A stretch of DNA of 64,000 nucleotides from assembly GCA_036556825.1 (NCBI GenBank), contig DATBIR010000023.1, positions 16,795-80,794 on the forward strand, written 5' to 3'. The translations under genes and the position numbers were made by a program. This document shows, one piece after another, positions 1-8,046 of the stretch. The notes beneath the pieces were generated by a model, which was not told the DNA's origin, made no database searches, and saw only the letters and a program-made list of their open reading frames with translations. Each line of letters begins with the position of its first letter. Within the stretch, counting starts at the first letter, position 1. This DNA comes from JAJKJG01 sp036556825 (GTDB taxonomy: Bacteria > Pseudomonadota > Alphaproteobacteria > Rhizobiales > Beijerinckiaceae).

Positions 1-516
1 GTGATCGCCTCCGAGGACGGGCGTTTTTGCAGCCATCGCGGCGTCGACTGGGGCGCGTTGCGCGAGGTGATTGGCGACGCCGAGGACGATGCGCCCAGCC
101 GCGGCGCCTCGACGATCGCCATGCAGACCGCCAAGAACCTGTTCCTGTGGCCTGGACGCTCATACATCCGCAAGGCGCTCGAGCTGCCGATCGCGCTCTA
201 TGTCGACCTGGTGTTGGGCAAGCGGCGGGTCATGGAGGTGTATCTGAACATGGCCGAATGGGGCGACGGCATCTTCGGCGCCGAAGCCGCCGCCCGCCGC
301 CATTTTGGCAAGAGCGCCAGGAACCTGACCGCGGCGGAAGCGGCCCTGCTGGCCGCGGCCCTGCCGAACCCGCGCCTGCGCAACGCCGGCCGCCCGAGCG
401 CCCGGCACCGCGCCCTCGCCGGTCGCCTCCTTGCGCGGATGGAGCGCCATCCGCCGGCGCGGGCGTGTCTGCAGCCGTCCCGCTCCGCTTCGACGGGGCT
501 TTGGGCGAAGGACTGA
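1..516 (+). CDS. mtgA: Monofunctional peptidoglycan glycosyltransferase, 5'-truncated
   Basis: The fragment is the C-terminal 171 residues of a GT51 glycosyltransferase, which polymerises lipid II into glycan strands at the outer face of the inner membrane. Visible GT51 motifs are SEDGRF with the catalytic Glu at fragment residue 5, GASTIAMQ near residue 35, RRVMEVYLN near residue 75 and GAEAAARRHFGK near residue 93. The N-terminal membrane anchor and the start lie before the window, so the first GTG is not a start. There is no transpeptidase domain after the fold, which fits MtgA rather than a class A penicillin-binding protein. The C-terminal 35 residues are low in recognisable motifs. rpmF follows, a linkage I recall from related bacteria. 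Confidence 0.93.
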   Translation: MIASEDGRFCSHRGVDWGALREVIGDAEDDAPSRGASTIAMQTAKNLFLWPGRSYIRKALELPIALYVDLVLGKRRVMEVYLNMAEWGDGIFGAEAAARRHFGKSARNLTAAEAALLAAALPNPRLRNAGRPSARHRALAGRLLARMERHPPARACLQPSRSASTGLWAKD

Positions 517-545
517 AGCCGTTTCCGCCCGGGCAGAAACGGCTT
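516..545 (+). repeat. Perfect 10-bp hairpin at the mtgA stop codon
   Basis: Arms AAGCCGTTTC (516-525) and GAAACGGCTT (536-545) are perfectly complementary around a 10-base GC-rich loop. The first base overlaps the mtgA TGA stop. No T-run follows, so it is a weak candidate for intrinsic termination; it may stabilise the mtgA 3' end or be a palindromic repeat unit. Confidence 0.5.
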
Positions 546-705
546 AGTGGGCTTGTCGGATGTATTTTCTTCGGCGGAGCGGCCCGGTTTGCCCGGAAAA
601 TGCTCTAGCCAGGCAAGGACCGAGCCTGTATAAGCCGCGCCTCATCCTACGAATTTGGCGAACGACACCCGGGCTGTCGGGCACGCTTCGCGTTTGGAGA
701 CGAAA

Positions 706-891
706 ATGGCCGTTCCGAAACGAAAAACCTCGCCGATGAAGCGCGGCCAGCGCCGCTCGGCTGACGCGCTCAAGGCTCCGACCTATGTCGAGGACAAGGA
801 CTCGGGCGAGTTGCGCCGCCCCCACCATGTCGACCTCAAGACGGGCATGTATCGCGGCCGTCAGGTCCTCAAGGTGAAATCGAACGCCTGA
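706..891 (+). CDS. rpmF: 50S ribosomal protein L32
   Basis: A 61-residue basic protein beginning MAVPKRKTSPMKRGQRRS, the standard N-terminus of bacterial L32, part of the large ribosomal subunit. The length is normal for alphaproteobacteria, where L32 often lacks the zinc-binding cysteines; none are present here. The ATG at 706 is chosen over an upstream in-frame start because the family begins with this MAVPKRK block. A clear terminator follows at 918-943, so the gene is probably a single transcript or the end of an mtgA-containing one. Confidence 0.97.
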   Translation: MAVPKRKTSPMKRGQRRSADALKAPTYVEDKDSGELRRPHHVDLKTGMYRGRQVLKVKSNA

Positions 892-917
892 TCGCGGTCA
901 GCTTGCTTCGATACACG

Positions 918-943
918 CGGCGCCCATCGGCGCCGTTTTTTTT
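918..943 (+). terminator. Intrinsic terminator after rpmF
   Basis: Stem CGGCGCC (918-924) pairs perfectly with GGCGCCG (929-935) around loop CATC, followed directly by eight T residues (936-943). It lies 26 bases after the rpmF stop and is one of the two best Rho-independent terminators in the window. Confidence 0.9.
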
Positions 944-953
944 ACCTTAAGTC

Positions 954-1205
954 TTAAAGCTTGCGCTCGAAGCGCGCGGCCGGCCGTGACGTCCCGCCAC
1001 GATAGAGCGCGGCGGCGCTGGACGACGGGGCCCGGCGGCGCTGCCGGAACTGAGCCATCCGGCTCTGGCAAGCGAGAAGCTGCGCGACGAAGGTCGCAAG
1101 GGGCCTCGGGCGGGCACCCGGGGCAACCACGCGCTCACCCACCAAGGCCACGAGGGCCCGCCCGGGGTGGCGCTGTTTTGCCTGGTCGAATGCGTCCGCT
1201 TCCAT
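954..1205 (-). CDS. Small hypothetical protein, Arg-rich
   Basis: An 83-residue reading frame convergent with rpmF. The middle section, with a PLATFVAQLLA block followed by an RQRRRAP block, resembles from memory a short uncharacterised protein common in Hyphomicrobiales; this cannot be checked here. No domain of known function is seen and no convincing Shine-Dalgarno sequence precedes the ATG at 1205. The rpmF terminator lies just past its stop. In GC-rich DNA such a frame can arise by chance, so the call is moderate. Confidence 0.5.
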   Translation of the reverse strand: MEADAFDQAKQRHPGRALVALVGERVVAPGARPRPLATFVAQLLACQSRMAQFRQRRRAPSSSAAALYRGGTSRPAARFERKL

Positions 1206-1359
1206 GATGCTTAACCGAGCAAGTTCGCGGCCAGTTTTTACGTGCCGTTAAGGTCCGTGGCCGCATCATTTCGAAACATTTGTCCGGGCGGCGCGGTTCC
1301 CTCGTGTCCCGCCATGGACATCGCCACCTCGATCGCCAGAACGGCTGGAAAGGACCGCC

Positions 1360-3075
1360 ATGGGGGGCCCCACGCCTGCGCGTCACCCTGTCTTCGCTTC
1401 CGCGGGGAGCGCAGCGAGCCGCGGCCTTGATCCACGAGCAATTCTGACCTCCCTCGGCGGTGTCGTTTACGATTGGGATGTCGCCTCCGATTCGATCACC
1501 TGGGGCCTGAACGCGGCCGAGGTGTTCGGCGTCGCCGATCTCGCCGAGCTGTCGTGCGGCAAGTCCTTCGCGCTGGCGAGCGAATCGGAGGGGGGCAGCA
1601 CCCGCCACGAGGTGATCCTCGGCTCAGAGAGCTCCGACCAGGGAAGCGGCGTGGCCTACCGGGCCAATTACAAGCTGCGCGTGAAGCCCGGCTGCTTCGT
1701 CTCGGTCGAGGATACCGGGCGCTGGTATGCCGCCAGCGACGGCCGCCCCGCCTTTGCCCATGGGGTCGTGCGCATCGATCGGTCGAATGCCCATGAGGCC
1801 GACCAGGGGCCCAGCGGCAAGTCGCAGGACCGGTCCGATTTCCTGGCCCAGATCCGAAGCGACGTCGCCGAGACGGCGCGCGGCAAACGCTCGCTCGCCC
1901 TTCTCGTTGTCGCCATCGAGAATCTTGCCGAGCTGAACGACGACCTGGGCTTCGAAGGCGCCGACGGGGTCATTCACGAGGTGATGCGGCGCATTCGCAC
2001 GGTCATGCGCCGGCGCGACAGGCTGATGCGCTATTCCGGCAACCGTATCGCCATCGCCCTCCTCTCCTGCCCGCCGGAGCAGCTCGATGGGGCGATTTCG
2101 CGCCTGACCAGCATCGTCGGAGCCGAGCCGATCGAGACGCCGAACGGCACGGCGACGGCGCGGCTGTGCATCGGCGCGGCCTGCGCGCCCGATCATGCCG
2201 CCGATGCCCCGGCGCTGCTGCGCCGCGCCGAGGACGCCCTTGGCGCCGCCAGGCACGACGCACGCCGATCCGTCATCTACAATCCTGCGCTGACCCGCGG
2301 CGCGCTCCGGGCGAGCCTGGAACCGCGTGCTATCGATATCGTCGACGCGCTCAACACACGCAGGCTGCTGATGGCGCGGCAGCCGGTCGTCGACGCACGC
2401 TCACGGGCCGTGGCCTTCTCGGAAGCGCTCGTTCGTCTGCGCACGGTCGACGGCCGCATCGTCAACGCCGCCGACCTGCTGCCGGCGGTCGAGCGCGCCG
2501 GGCTCGTGCCCCTCGTCGATGCACGCATCCTGGAGATGGCGGCCCAGTATCTCGCCACCCATCCCGAGGAGCGTCTGTCGATCAACGTTTCACCTTACAC
2601 GATCGAAACGTCCGACTGGCTGAGCACCCTCGCGGCCCATCTCGGTGCGCGGCCGGGGATCGCCTCGCGGCTGATCGTCGAGGTCACCGAGACGGCGGCC
2701 TTCCGTGAGCCGGAGACGACGCGTGCACGCCTCGATGCCATGAAGGCGCTCGGCGTCGCCATTGCCATCGACGATTTCGGCACCGGCCATACCTCGTTCA
2801 AGCATCTGCGCAGCTTCCCGGTCGACATTCTCAAGATCGACGGCGCCTTCGTGCAGAACCTGCCGCGATCGAGCGACGACCGCTTTTTCGTGCGCACCCT
2901 CGTCGACCTCGCCCATCACCTCAACATTACGACGGTGGCGGAATGGGTGGAGGACGAGGAAACCGCCCAGATGCTGGCCGAGTGGGGCATCGACTTCCTG
3001 CAAGGCGACCTTTGTGGCGCGCCGATCCTGCTGACGGGAGAGGCCGGCTCTACGCCGGGATCCTGCGTCGCCTGA
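1360..3075 (+). CDS. EAL-domain cyclic-di-GMP phosphodiesterase with degenerate GGDEF domain
   Basis: A 571-residue signalling protein. Residues about 30-130 resemble a PAS-like sensor, about 155-310 a GGDEF-type fold whose active-site signature is replaced by YSGNR (225-229), and about 325-565 an EAL domain. The EAL domain looks catalytically intact: EAL at 355-357, NVSP, EVTET, DDFGTG with the metal-binding Asp pair at 471-472, LKID, AEWVE and LQGD. The expected activity is hydrolysis of cyclic-di-GMP to pGpG, with the GGDEF part regulatory or only structural. No membrane segment is visible. The ATG at 1360 has AAGGA about six bases upstream, but the first 30 residues look like translated intergenic repeat, so a later start is possible. 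It converges on phaR. Confidence 0.85.
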   Translation: MGGPTPARHPVFASAGSAASRGLDPRAILTSLGGVVYDWDVASDSITWGLNAAEVFGVADLAELSCGKSFALASESEGGSTRHEVILGSESSDQGSGVAYRANYKLRVKPGCFVSVEDTGRWYAASDGRPAFAHGVVRIDRSNAHEADQGPSGKSQDRSDFLAQIRSDVAETARGKRSLALLVVAIENLAELNDDLGFEGADGVIHEVMRRIRTVMRRRDRLMRYSGNRIAIALLSCPPEQLDGAISRLTSIVGAEPIETPNGTATARLCIGAACAPDHAADAPALLRRAEDALGAARHDARRSVIYNPALTRGALRASLEPRAIDIVDALNTRRLLMARQPVVDARSRAVAFSEALVRLRTVDGRIVNAADLLPAVERAGLVPLVDARILEMAAQYLATHPEERLSINVSPYTIETSDWLSTLAAHLGARPGIASRLIVEVTETAAFREPETTRARLDAMKALGVAIAIDDFGTGHTSFKHLRSFPVDILKIDGAFVQNLPRSSDDRFFVRTLVDLAHHLNITTVAEWVEDEETAQMLAEWGIDFLQGDLCGAPILLTGEAGSTPGSCVA

Positions 3076-3099
3076 CGCAACCTTCTTCGCGCGCGGAGC

Positions 3100-3699
3100 T
3101 TACTTCTTCGACAGGGCGTCGAGCCTGGCCTGCATCTCGGCCATCTGGCGTCTGAGCCCATCGAGCTCGCCGGCATGCTTGCCCGAATTATTCGAATGCG
3201 AATTCGGCTCCGCCTCGTTGCGTGGTCCGCCCTTGTCGTCGGGCCGCGGCGCGAACGGGGTGAACATCTTCATGGCCTCGCTGAACAAGGCCATATTGGT
3301 CCGCACCTGCTCCTGCATCGCCTGGAAAGCAGCGGGACCAAAAGCCTGCCGCATCTGCTCGCGTAGCTTTTCCTGCTCGCGCGTCAGATTGTCGATCGAG
3401 AACTCGAGGTAGCTCGGTACCAGCGCCTGCATGCTGTCGCCGTAGAAGCGGATGAGCTGCCGCAGGAACGTGATCGGCAGCAGGTTCTGGCCTTCCTTGT
3501 TCTCCTGCTCGAAAATGATCTGTGTCAGCACGGAACGGGTCAGATCCTCGCCGCTCTTGGCATCGTAGACAACGAAGTCCTCGCCCTCGCGAACCATGCG
3601 CGCCAAGTCTTCCAGCGTCACATAGGTCGAAGTTCCCGTGTGATAGAGCCGCCGGTTGGCGTATTTCTTGATGACAGTGGGTGGCTTGTCGGTCGCCAT
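3100..3699 (-). CDS. phaR: Polyhydroxyalkanoate synthesis regulator PhaR
   Basis: A 199-residue protein with the N-terminal PHB/PHA accumulation regulator DNA-binding domain (KKYANRRLY near residues 10-18, TYVTLEDLA following) and a downstream PHB_acc region (ITFLRQLIRFYG, residues about 75-115). The C-terminus is a coiled-coil-like stretch (LRRQMAEMQARLDAL). Family knowledge: PhaR represses phasin and its own gene and is released when it binds polymer granules. The start at 3699 matches the family N-terminus; a longer frame upstream lacks homology. It is divergent from phaA, with TGC-rich dyads between them, consistent with autoregulation. No phasin gene is present in the window. Confidence 0.95.
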   Translation of the reverse strand: MATDKPPTVIKKYANRRLYHTGTSTYVTLEDLARMVREGEDFVVYDAKSGEDLTRSVLTQIIFEQENKEGQNLLPITFLRQLIRFYGDSMQALVPSYLEFSIDNLTREQEKLREQMRQAFGPAAFQAMQEQVRTNMALFSEAMKMFTPFAPRPDDKGGPRNEAEPNSHSNNSGKHAGELDGLRRQMAEMQARLDALSKK

Positions 3700-3789
3700 G
3701 ATGCTCCCAATCCGGTGCGCAGCCTTTCCAGACCTTCGCGACGGAGGCGGCGCGCAACCATCTTCATCTTTGCGAATGCAGCATTTCAC

Positions 3790-3839
3790 TTGCCGGGGCA
3801 AACGGCAAGCTGTCGCCCGAACTGCCCCAAATGGCAGTT
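3790..3839. promoter_or_regulatory. TGC-rich dyads between phaR and phaA, candidate PhaR operators
   Basis: Two inverted repeats lie in the divergent promoter region: TTGC-CGGG-GCAA (3790-3801) and AACTGCC (3820-3826) with GGCAGTT (3833-3839). A further TTTGCGAATGCA lies just upstream. PhaR proteins of other alphaproteobacteria are known to bind TGC-rich dyad sequences in their own and phasin promoters, so these are candidate autoregulatory sites. This is inference from position and base pattern. Confidence 0.4.
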
Positions 3840-3943
3840 AACGCGGCATCGCCCGGCGCCCCGGCCTTGACTTCACCCGTGCCGGCGCTTTGATCGATGC
3901 ATACGCCGCTTCAGGCGCCCCGCGACACAGGAGGAGGGTTTTC

Positions 3944-5131
3944 ATGGCCGGACAGAATGGAGAGGCAATCGTCGTCGTCGGGGCCGCGCGCACCGCCGTC
4001 GGCACGTTCAACGGCGCGTTCGCCAATACGCCGGCCCACGACCTCGGCAAGGTTGCGCTCACCGCCGCCTTGCAGCGCGCCAAGGTCGACCCCGGCGAGG
4101 TCGACGAGGTCATCCTCGGCCAGATCCTGACCGCCGGTCAGGGGCAAAACCCGGCCAGGCAGGCTGCCATCAACGCCGGCATCCCCAGCGAGAAGACCGC
4201 CTGGGGGCTGAACCAGCTGTGCGGTTCGGGCCTGCGCGCCGTCGCCATCGGCATGCAGCAGATCGCAGGCGGCGATGCCGACATCATCCTCGCCGGCGGT
4301 CAGGAATCGATGTCGATGGCGCCGCACTGCGCGCACATGCGCAGCGGCACAAAGATGGGCGACTTCAAGCTCGTCGATACGATGATCAAGGACGGCCTGT
4401 GGGACGCCTTCAACGGCTATCACATGGGCACGACCGCCGAGAACGTGGCCCAGCGTTGGCAACTGACGCGCGAGGAGCAGGACAGATTCGCGGTGGCTTC
4501 CCAGAACAAGGCCGAAGCGGCCCAGAAGGCAGGCAAGTTCAAGGACGAGATCGTCCCGGTCACGGTCCCTGGTCGCAAGGGGGACGTCGTCGTCGACCAG
4601 GACGAATACATCCGCGCCGGGACGACCCTCGACGCCGTCGCCAAGCTGAGGCCTGCCTTCTCGAAGGACGGCACGGTCACGGCGGGCAACGCCTCCGGCA
4701 TCAACGACGGCGCTGCCGCCGTGGTGCTGATGCGTGCCTCCGCCGCCGAGAAGCGCGGCCTCACGCCTCTCGCCCGCATCGTCTCGTGGGCGACTGCAGG
4801 CGTCGATCCGGCAATCATGGGGACGGGCCCCATCCCCGCTTCGCGCCGGGCGCTCGAAAAGGCCGGCTGGAAGGTCGGCGACCTCGACCTCGTCGAGGCG
4901 AACGAAGCCTTCGCGGCGCAGGCCTGCGCGGTCAACAAGGACATGGGCTGGGATCCTGAGATCGTGAACGTCAATGGCGGCGCCATCGCCATCGGCCACC
5001 CGATCGGTGCCTCAGGGGCGCGTGTTTTCGTCACCCTGCTGCACGAGATGCAGAAGCGCAACGCCAGGCGTGGCCTTGCCACGCTGTGCATCGGCGGCGG
5101 CATGGGCGTCGCCATGTGCGTCGAGCGCTGA
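3944..5131 (+). CDS. phaA: Acetyl-CoA acetyltransferase (beta-ketothiolase)
   Basis: A 395-residue cytosolic thiolase that condenses two acetyl-CoA to acetoacetyl-CoA, the first step of polyhydroxybutyrate synthesis and of the ethylmalonyl-CoA pathway. The acyl-accepting Cys93 lies in LNQLCGSGLRA, His352 in GHPIGASG, and Cys382 in LCIGGGMG, so the catalytic set is complete. The ATG at 3944 has a strong GGAGGAGGG ribosome-binding site. phaB follows after 178 bases. Length and motifs match the biosynthetic PhaA/AtoB type rather than long-chain FadA. Confidence 0.95.
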   Translation: MAGQNGEAIVVVGAARTAVGTFNGAFANTPAHDLGKVALTAALQRAKVDPGEVDEVILGQILTAGQGQNPARQAAINAGIPSEKTAWGLNQLCGSGLRAVAIGMQQIAGGDADIILAGGQESMSMAPHCAHMRSGTKMGDFKLVDTMIKDGLWDAFNGYHMGTTAENVAQRWQLTREEQDRFAVASQNKAEAAQKAGKFKDEIVPVTVPGRKGDVVVDQDEYIRAGTTLDAVAKLRPAFSKDGTVTAGNASGINDGAAAVVLMRASAAEKRGLTPLARIVSWATAGVDPAIMGTGPIPASRRALEKAGWKVGDLDLVEANEAFAAQACAVNKDMGWDPEIVNVNGGAIAIGHPIGASGARVFVTLLHEMQKRNARRGLATLCIGGGMGVAMCVER

Positions 5132-5229
5132 CGAAGCGCGGTGGGGTGAGCGGCCGGCCTGGCTTGGCCGCCGGTGAGAGACTTGGCGACGAGCCCCGCA
5201 AGCGGCGGGCGGGATCGTCGCCACACGCC

Positions 5230-5252
5230 TTGCACGTTGATGACACGTGCAA
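5230..5252. repeat. Inverted repeat between phaA and phaB
   Basis: Arms TTGCACGT (5230-5237) and ACGTGCAA (5245-5252) form a perfect 8-bp inverted repeat with a 7-base spacer, 57 bases before the phaB start. It could be an mRNA hairpin in the phaA-phaB leader or another TGC-rich PhaR site. The sequence alone does not decide between these. Confidence 0.4.
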
Positions 5253-5309
5253 TCCCGGTTTCGCCGTCGGCGACTCCGGACGGACAAGACATGGGCGAGG
5301 GAGCGAAAC

Positions 5310-6035
5310 ATGGCACGCGTTGCATTGGTCACCGGCGGCACCCGCGGCATCGGGGCCGCGATTTCGAAAGGCCTTAAGGAAGCGGGCTTCAAGGTAGCGG
5401 CGAATTACGGCGGCAACGACGAGGCCGCCAACAAGTTCAAGGCCGAGACCGGGATTCCCGTCTTCAAGTTCGACGTCTCCGACCCGGCCGCCTGCGCCGG
5501 GGGGATAAAGACCATCGAGAACGAGGTCGGCCCGGTCGACGTCCTCGTCAACAATGCCGGCATTACCAAGGACGGCTTCTTCCATCGCATGAGCTACGAG
5601 CAGTGGTCGGCGGTGATCCGCACCAACCTCGACTCGATGTTCACGGTCACGCGCCCCGTCATCGACGGCATGCGCAACCGCAGCTTCGGGCGCATCGTCA
5701 TCATCTCCTCGATCAACGGCCAGAAGGGCCAGATGGGGCAGACCAACTACTCAGCGGCGAAGGCCGGCGTGATCGGCTTCGCCAAGGCCCTGGCCCAGGA
5801 GAACGCCAACAAGGGCATCACCGTCAACGTCATCGCTCCCGGCTATATCGCAACCGAGATGGTGCAGGCGGTTCCCGAGGAGGTGCTCAAGACCAAGATC
5901 CTCCCCCTGATCCCGGTCGGCCGTCTCGGCGAGGCCGAGGAGATCGCGCGCGCGGTCGTGTTTCTGGCCGGCGAGGAAGGGGGCTTCATCACCGGCTCGA
6001 CCCTTTCGATCAACGGCGGCCAATACATGATGTGA
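5310..6035 (+). CDS. phaB: Acetoacetyl-CoA reductase (NADPH-dependent)
   Basis: A 241-residue short-chain dehydrogenase/reductase. The Rossmann motif TGGTRGIG is at residues 8-15, NNAG is near residue 85, the catalytic Ser is in IISSING and the YxxxK pair is in NYSAAKAG. It begins MARVALVTGGTRGIG, the typical PhaB/PhbB N-terminus, and follows phaA, which favours acetoacetyl-CoA rather than acyl-carrier-protein substrates. The product, (R)-3-hydroxybutyryl-CoA, is the monomer for PHB synthase and enters the ethylmalonyl-CoA pathway after dehydration. A GAGGGAG sequence lies 6 to 12 bases upstream of the ATG. No phaC synthase gene is in the window. Confidence 0.95.
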   Translation: MARVALVTGGTRGIGAAISKGLKEAGFKVAANYGGNDEAANKFKAETGIPVFKFDVSDPAACAGGIKTIENEVGPVDVLVNNAGITKDGFFHRMSYEQWSAVIRTNLDSMFTVTRPVIDGMRNRSFGRIVIISSINGQKGQMGQTNYSAAKAGVIGFAKALAQENANKGITVNVIAPGYIATEMVQAVPEEVLKTKILPLIPVGRLGEAEEIARAVVFLAGEEGGFITGSTLSINGGQYMM

Positions 6036-6038
6036 CGG

Positions 6039-6129
6039 GGGGAGGCCTCTCCCCGCTCGAGGCAAGAAGGCGAGCCTGCGAAGCAGACATCGGTGATGGC
6101 TCGCATCCGGAGGGCGTAGTCCGGATGCG
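6039..6129 (+). repeat. Two hairpins downstream of phaB
   Basis: The first hairpin, GGGGAG/CTCCCC (6039-6054, loop GCCT), begins four bases after the phaB stop. The second, CGCATCCGGA (6102-6111) with TCCGGATGCG (6120-6129), is a perfect 10-bp stem. Neither has a T-run, so they may be 3'-end stabilisers or palindromic repeats rather than strong terminators. Confidence 0.5.
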
Positions 6130-6260
6130 CTCCCCACATCCGCTAGCTCCGATCAAGGGGGCCCTTGCCGCGTTCGCTCGGTGCATGGGTCCGTCGCAAA
6201 TATCCGACTTGCGTGTGAGCCGGCTTCTGCCCGCGAGCGGAGAGAAGTGTTTACCGCCAC

Positions 6261-7124
6261 ATGTCCTCCCGCACTGCAACCTTGACCGGCTTGGGCGCGG
6301 TCGCGCTCTGGTCGCTGCTCGCGCTGCTCACGGTCACGACCGGCGCCGTGCCTCCATTCCAACTCGCGGCCATGGCCTTCGCCGTCGGCGGCGGTCTCGG
6401 TGCGCTGTCATGGCTCGCGCGTCCGCAAGGCCTGTGCGCCTTGCGCCAGTCAGCGGTCGTATGGGCCCTGGGGGTCGGCGGCCTGTTCGGCTATCACGCG
6501 CTCTACTTCGCAGCCCTGCGTCTGGCGCCTCCTGCACCGGCCGGGCTCATCAATTACCTGTGGCCGCTCCTGATCGTGCTGTTCTCCGCGGCTCTTCCCG
6601 GCGAGCGGCTGCGTGCCGTACACGTGATCGGCGCGCTGCTTGGTTTCCTCGGGGTGGTTATGCTGGTAGCCGGGCGTGGCGATCTCGATCTGCGTGCCGC
6701 TGATGGACTCGGCTATCTCCTTTCTTTTGCGGCAGCCTTCGTGTGGGCCGGCTACTCGGTTCTGTCGCGGCGCTTCGGCAATGTGCCAACCGACGCGGTG
6801 GCCGGATTCTGTCTCGCGGCTTCGGCGCTGAGCCTCGTCTGTCACGCGACGTTCGAGACGACCGTCTGGCCTGCGGACCTCACCCAATGGCTTGCGGCGC
6901 TCGCGCTTGGCATCGGCCCGCTCGGGGCCGCGTTCTACCTGTGGGACGTCGGCGTCAAGCGCGGCGACATCCGCATGCTCGGCATCGCCTCGTATGCGGC
7001 GCCGGTTCTCTCGACGCTGCTTCTCGTGCTCGCCGGCTTCGCCGAGCCGACTTCCGCGCTGGCCCTCGCCTGTGCCTTGATCGTTGTCGGAGCGCTGGTC
7101 GCAACGCTCGGGCGTAAAGGGTGA
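6261..7124 (+). CDS. EamA/DMT-family inner-membrane exporter
   Basis: A 287-residue, very hydrophobic protein with about ten predicted membrane segments arranged as two EamA repeats. The stretch NYLWPLLIVLFS near residues 94-105 is characteristic of the YddG-like branch of drug/metabolite transporters, which export aromatic amino acids and related compounds. The substrate here is unknown. It stands alone between phaB and the gloB/acetyltransferase pair. The ATG at 6261 lacks a strong Shine-Dalgarno sequence, and no better upstream start is seen. Confidence 0.85.
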   Translation: MSSRTATLTGLGAVALWSLLALLTVTTGAVPPFQLAAMAFAVGGGLGALSWLARPQGLCALRQSAVVWALGVGGLFGYHALYFAALRLAPPAPAGLINYLWPLLIVLFSAALPGERLRAVHVIGALLGFLGVVMLVAGRGDLDLRAADGLGYLLSFAAAFVWAGYSVLSRRFGNVPTDAVAGFCLAASALSLVCHATFETTVWPADLTQWLAALALGIGPLGAAFYLWDVGVKRGDIRMLGIASYAAPVLSTLLLVLAGFAEPTSALALACALIVVGALVATLGRKG

Positions 7125-7147
7125 CGCGCTGAAGGCCCGCCTCGACC

Positions 7148-7237
7148 ATGATCCGGCGAAGTGGATACCACTTCACCGAAAAACGATGCGGCGAATAACA
7201 ATCGGAGCGGGATCGATTCCGATTGGATCGATCCCGC
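7148..7237. repeat. Dispersed intergenic palindromic element, copy 1
   Basis: This interval contains GATCCGGCGAAGTGG, which folds with CCACTTC (stem 7158-7164/7168-7174), then GCGGGATCGAT (7207-7217) paired with ATCGATCCCGC (7227-7237). The GATCCGGC-AAGTGG motif recurs at 49700-49714 and the GGAGCGGGATCG motif recurs at 47453-47464, so this is part of a dispersed family. The right-hand hairpin ends one base before the stop of the acetyltransferase gene and could terminate it. Confidence 0.6.
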
Positions 7238-7238
7238 C

Positions 7239-8000
7239 CTAAGGCGCGACCCGATGGGTGTAGCGATAGACGTCGGTGAAGCCGAGCGACTGGTAGAGAT
7301 CGCGGGCGCCCGTATTATTCTCCCGTACCTGCAGGTAAGCGTTCTGAGCCCCCTGCTTGCGCGCCCAGGCCATGAGAGCGCAGACGATCTGCCGGCCAAG
7401 GCCGAGCCCCCTCAATTCGGGCGCGACGACGATGTCGAACAGGCCGACATAGCCGCGTTCGGCGACCGCCAGCCCCCATGCCGACGGGCGTCCATCGAGG
7501 CTGAGCGTGGCATAGGCGGCCGACTGTCGGATGCGCCCGAGGATTTCCGCGAGGACGAGATGATCCGCCTTGTCGCCGCCGTACGAAGCAGCCACGTCCT
7601 TGATCCAGCGCGGCTTCGGCGCGTCTTCGATCACCACCGTCGGCTCGAGTTCGACCTGCTGCTCGATGCTTGCCGGTTCCGACAGGGGTCCCATCATTCC
7701 GTAGCTCGGCTCGATCTCGATGAAGCCGCGACTGGCGAGCCGCTCGTCCACGTCCGACGCTTCCAGCGACGTGAGCCGGAACGTTGGACGCAGGTTCTGC
7801 GCCTGAAATTGCCTGACGATCTGATCGATCTGCCCGTCGTCGAGCGTGGCTCCCGGAATCAGCGGCGAGGCCGAGTTCGCGCGCTTCGAGTAGCCTTTGG
7901 CGAAGCGCAGGATCCAGCCGTCGACAATCTGCGTCTCGAGCGCAGGCCAGGCGTTGACGAGCCGCGATTCGAGCGCCTGCACGAGCCTGGTGTCGGTCAT
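7239..8000 (-). CDS. GNAT-family N-acetyltransferase
   Basis: A 253-residue protein with a C-terminal GNAT domain: the acetyl-CoA-binding loop region is VAPELRGLGLGRQI near residues 185-198, followed by the family's final motif near NTGARDLYQSLGF. The N-terminal 120 residues look like a second, diverged GNAT-like half, as in two-domain family members. The substrate is unknown. It lies 46 bases downstream of gloB on the same strand, so the two are probably cotranscribed. The start at 8000 (MTDTRL) is chosen because longer frames run into gloB. Confidence 0.8.
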   Translation of the reverse strand: MTDTRLVQALESRLVNAWPALETQIVDGWILRFAKGYSKRANSASPLIPGATLDDGQIDQIVRQFQAQNLRPTFRLTSLEASDVDERLASRGFIEIEPSYGMMGPLSEPASIEQQVELEPTVVIEDAPKPRWIKDVAASYGGDKADHLVLAEILGRIRQSAAYATLSLDGRPSAWGLAVAERGYVGLFDIVVAPELRGLGLGRQIVCALMAWARKQGAQNAYLQVRENNTGARDLYQSLGFTDVYRYTHRVAP

Positions 8001-8046
8001 GCAGCCCCTCGCGTCGCGCCGTGATCGTATCCGCTGGTCGCTTTGC

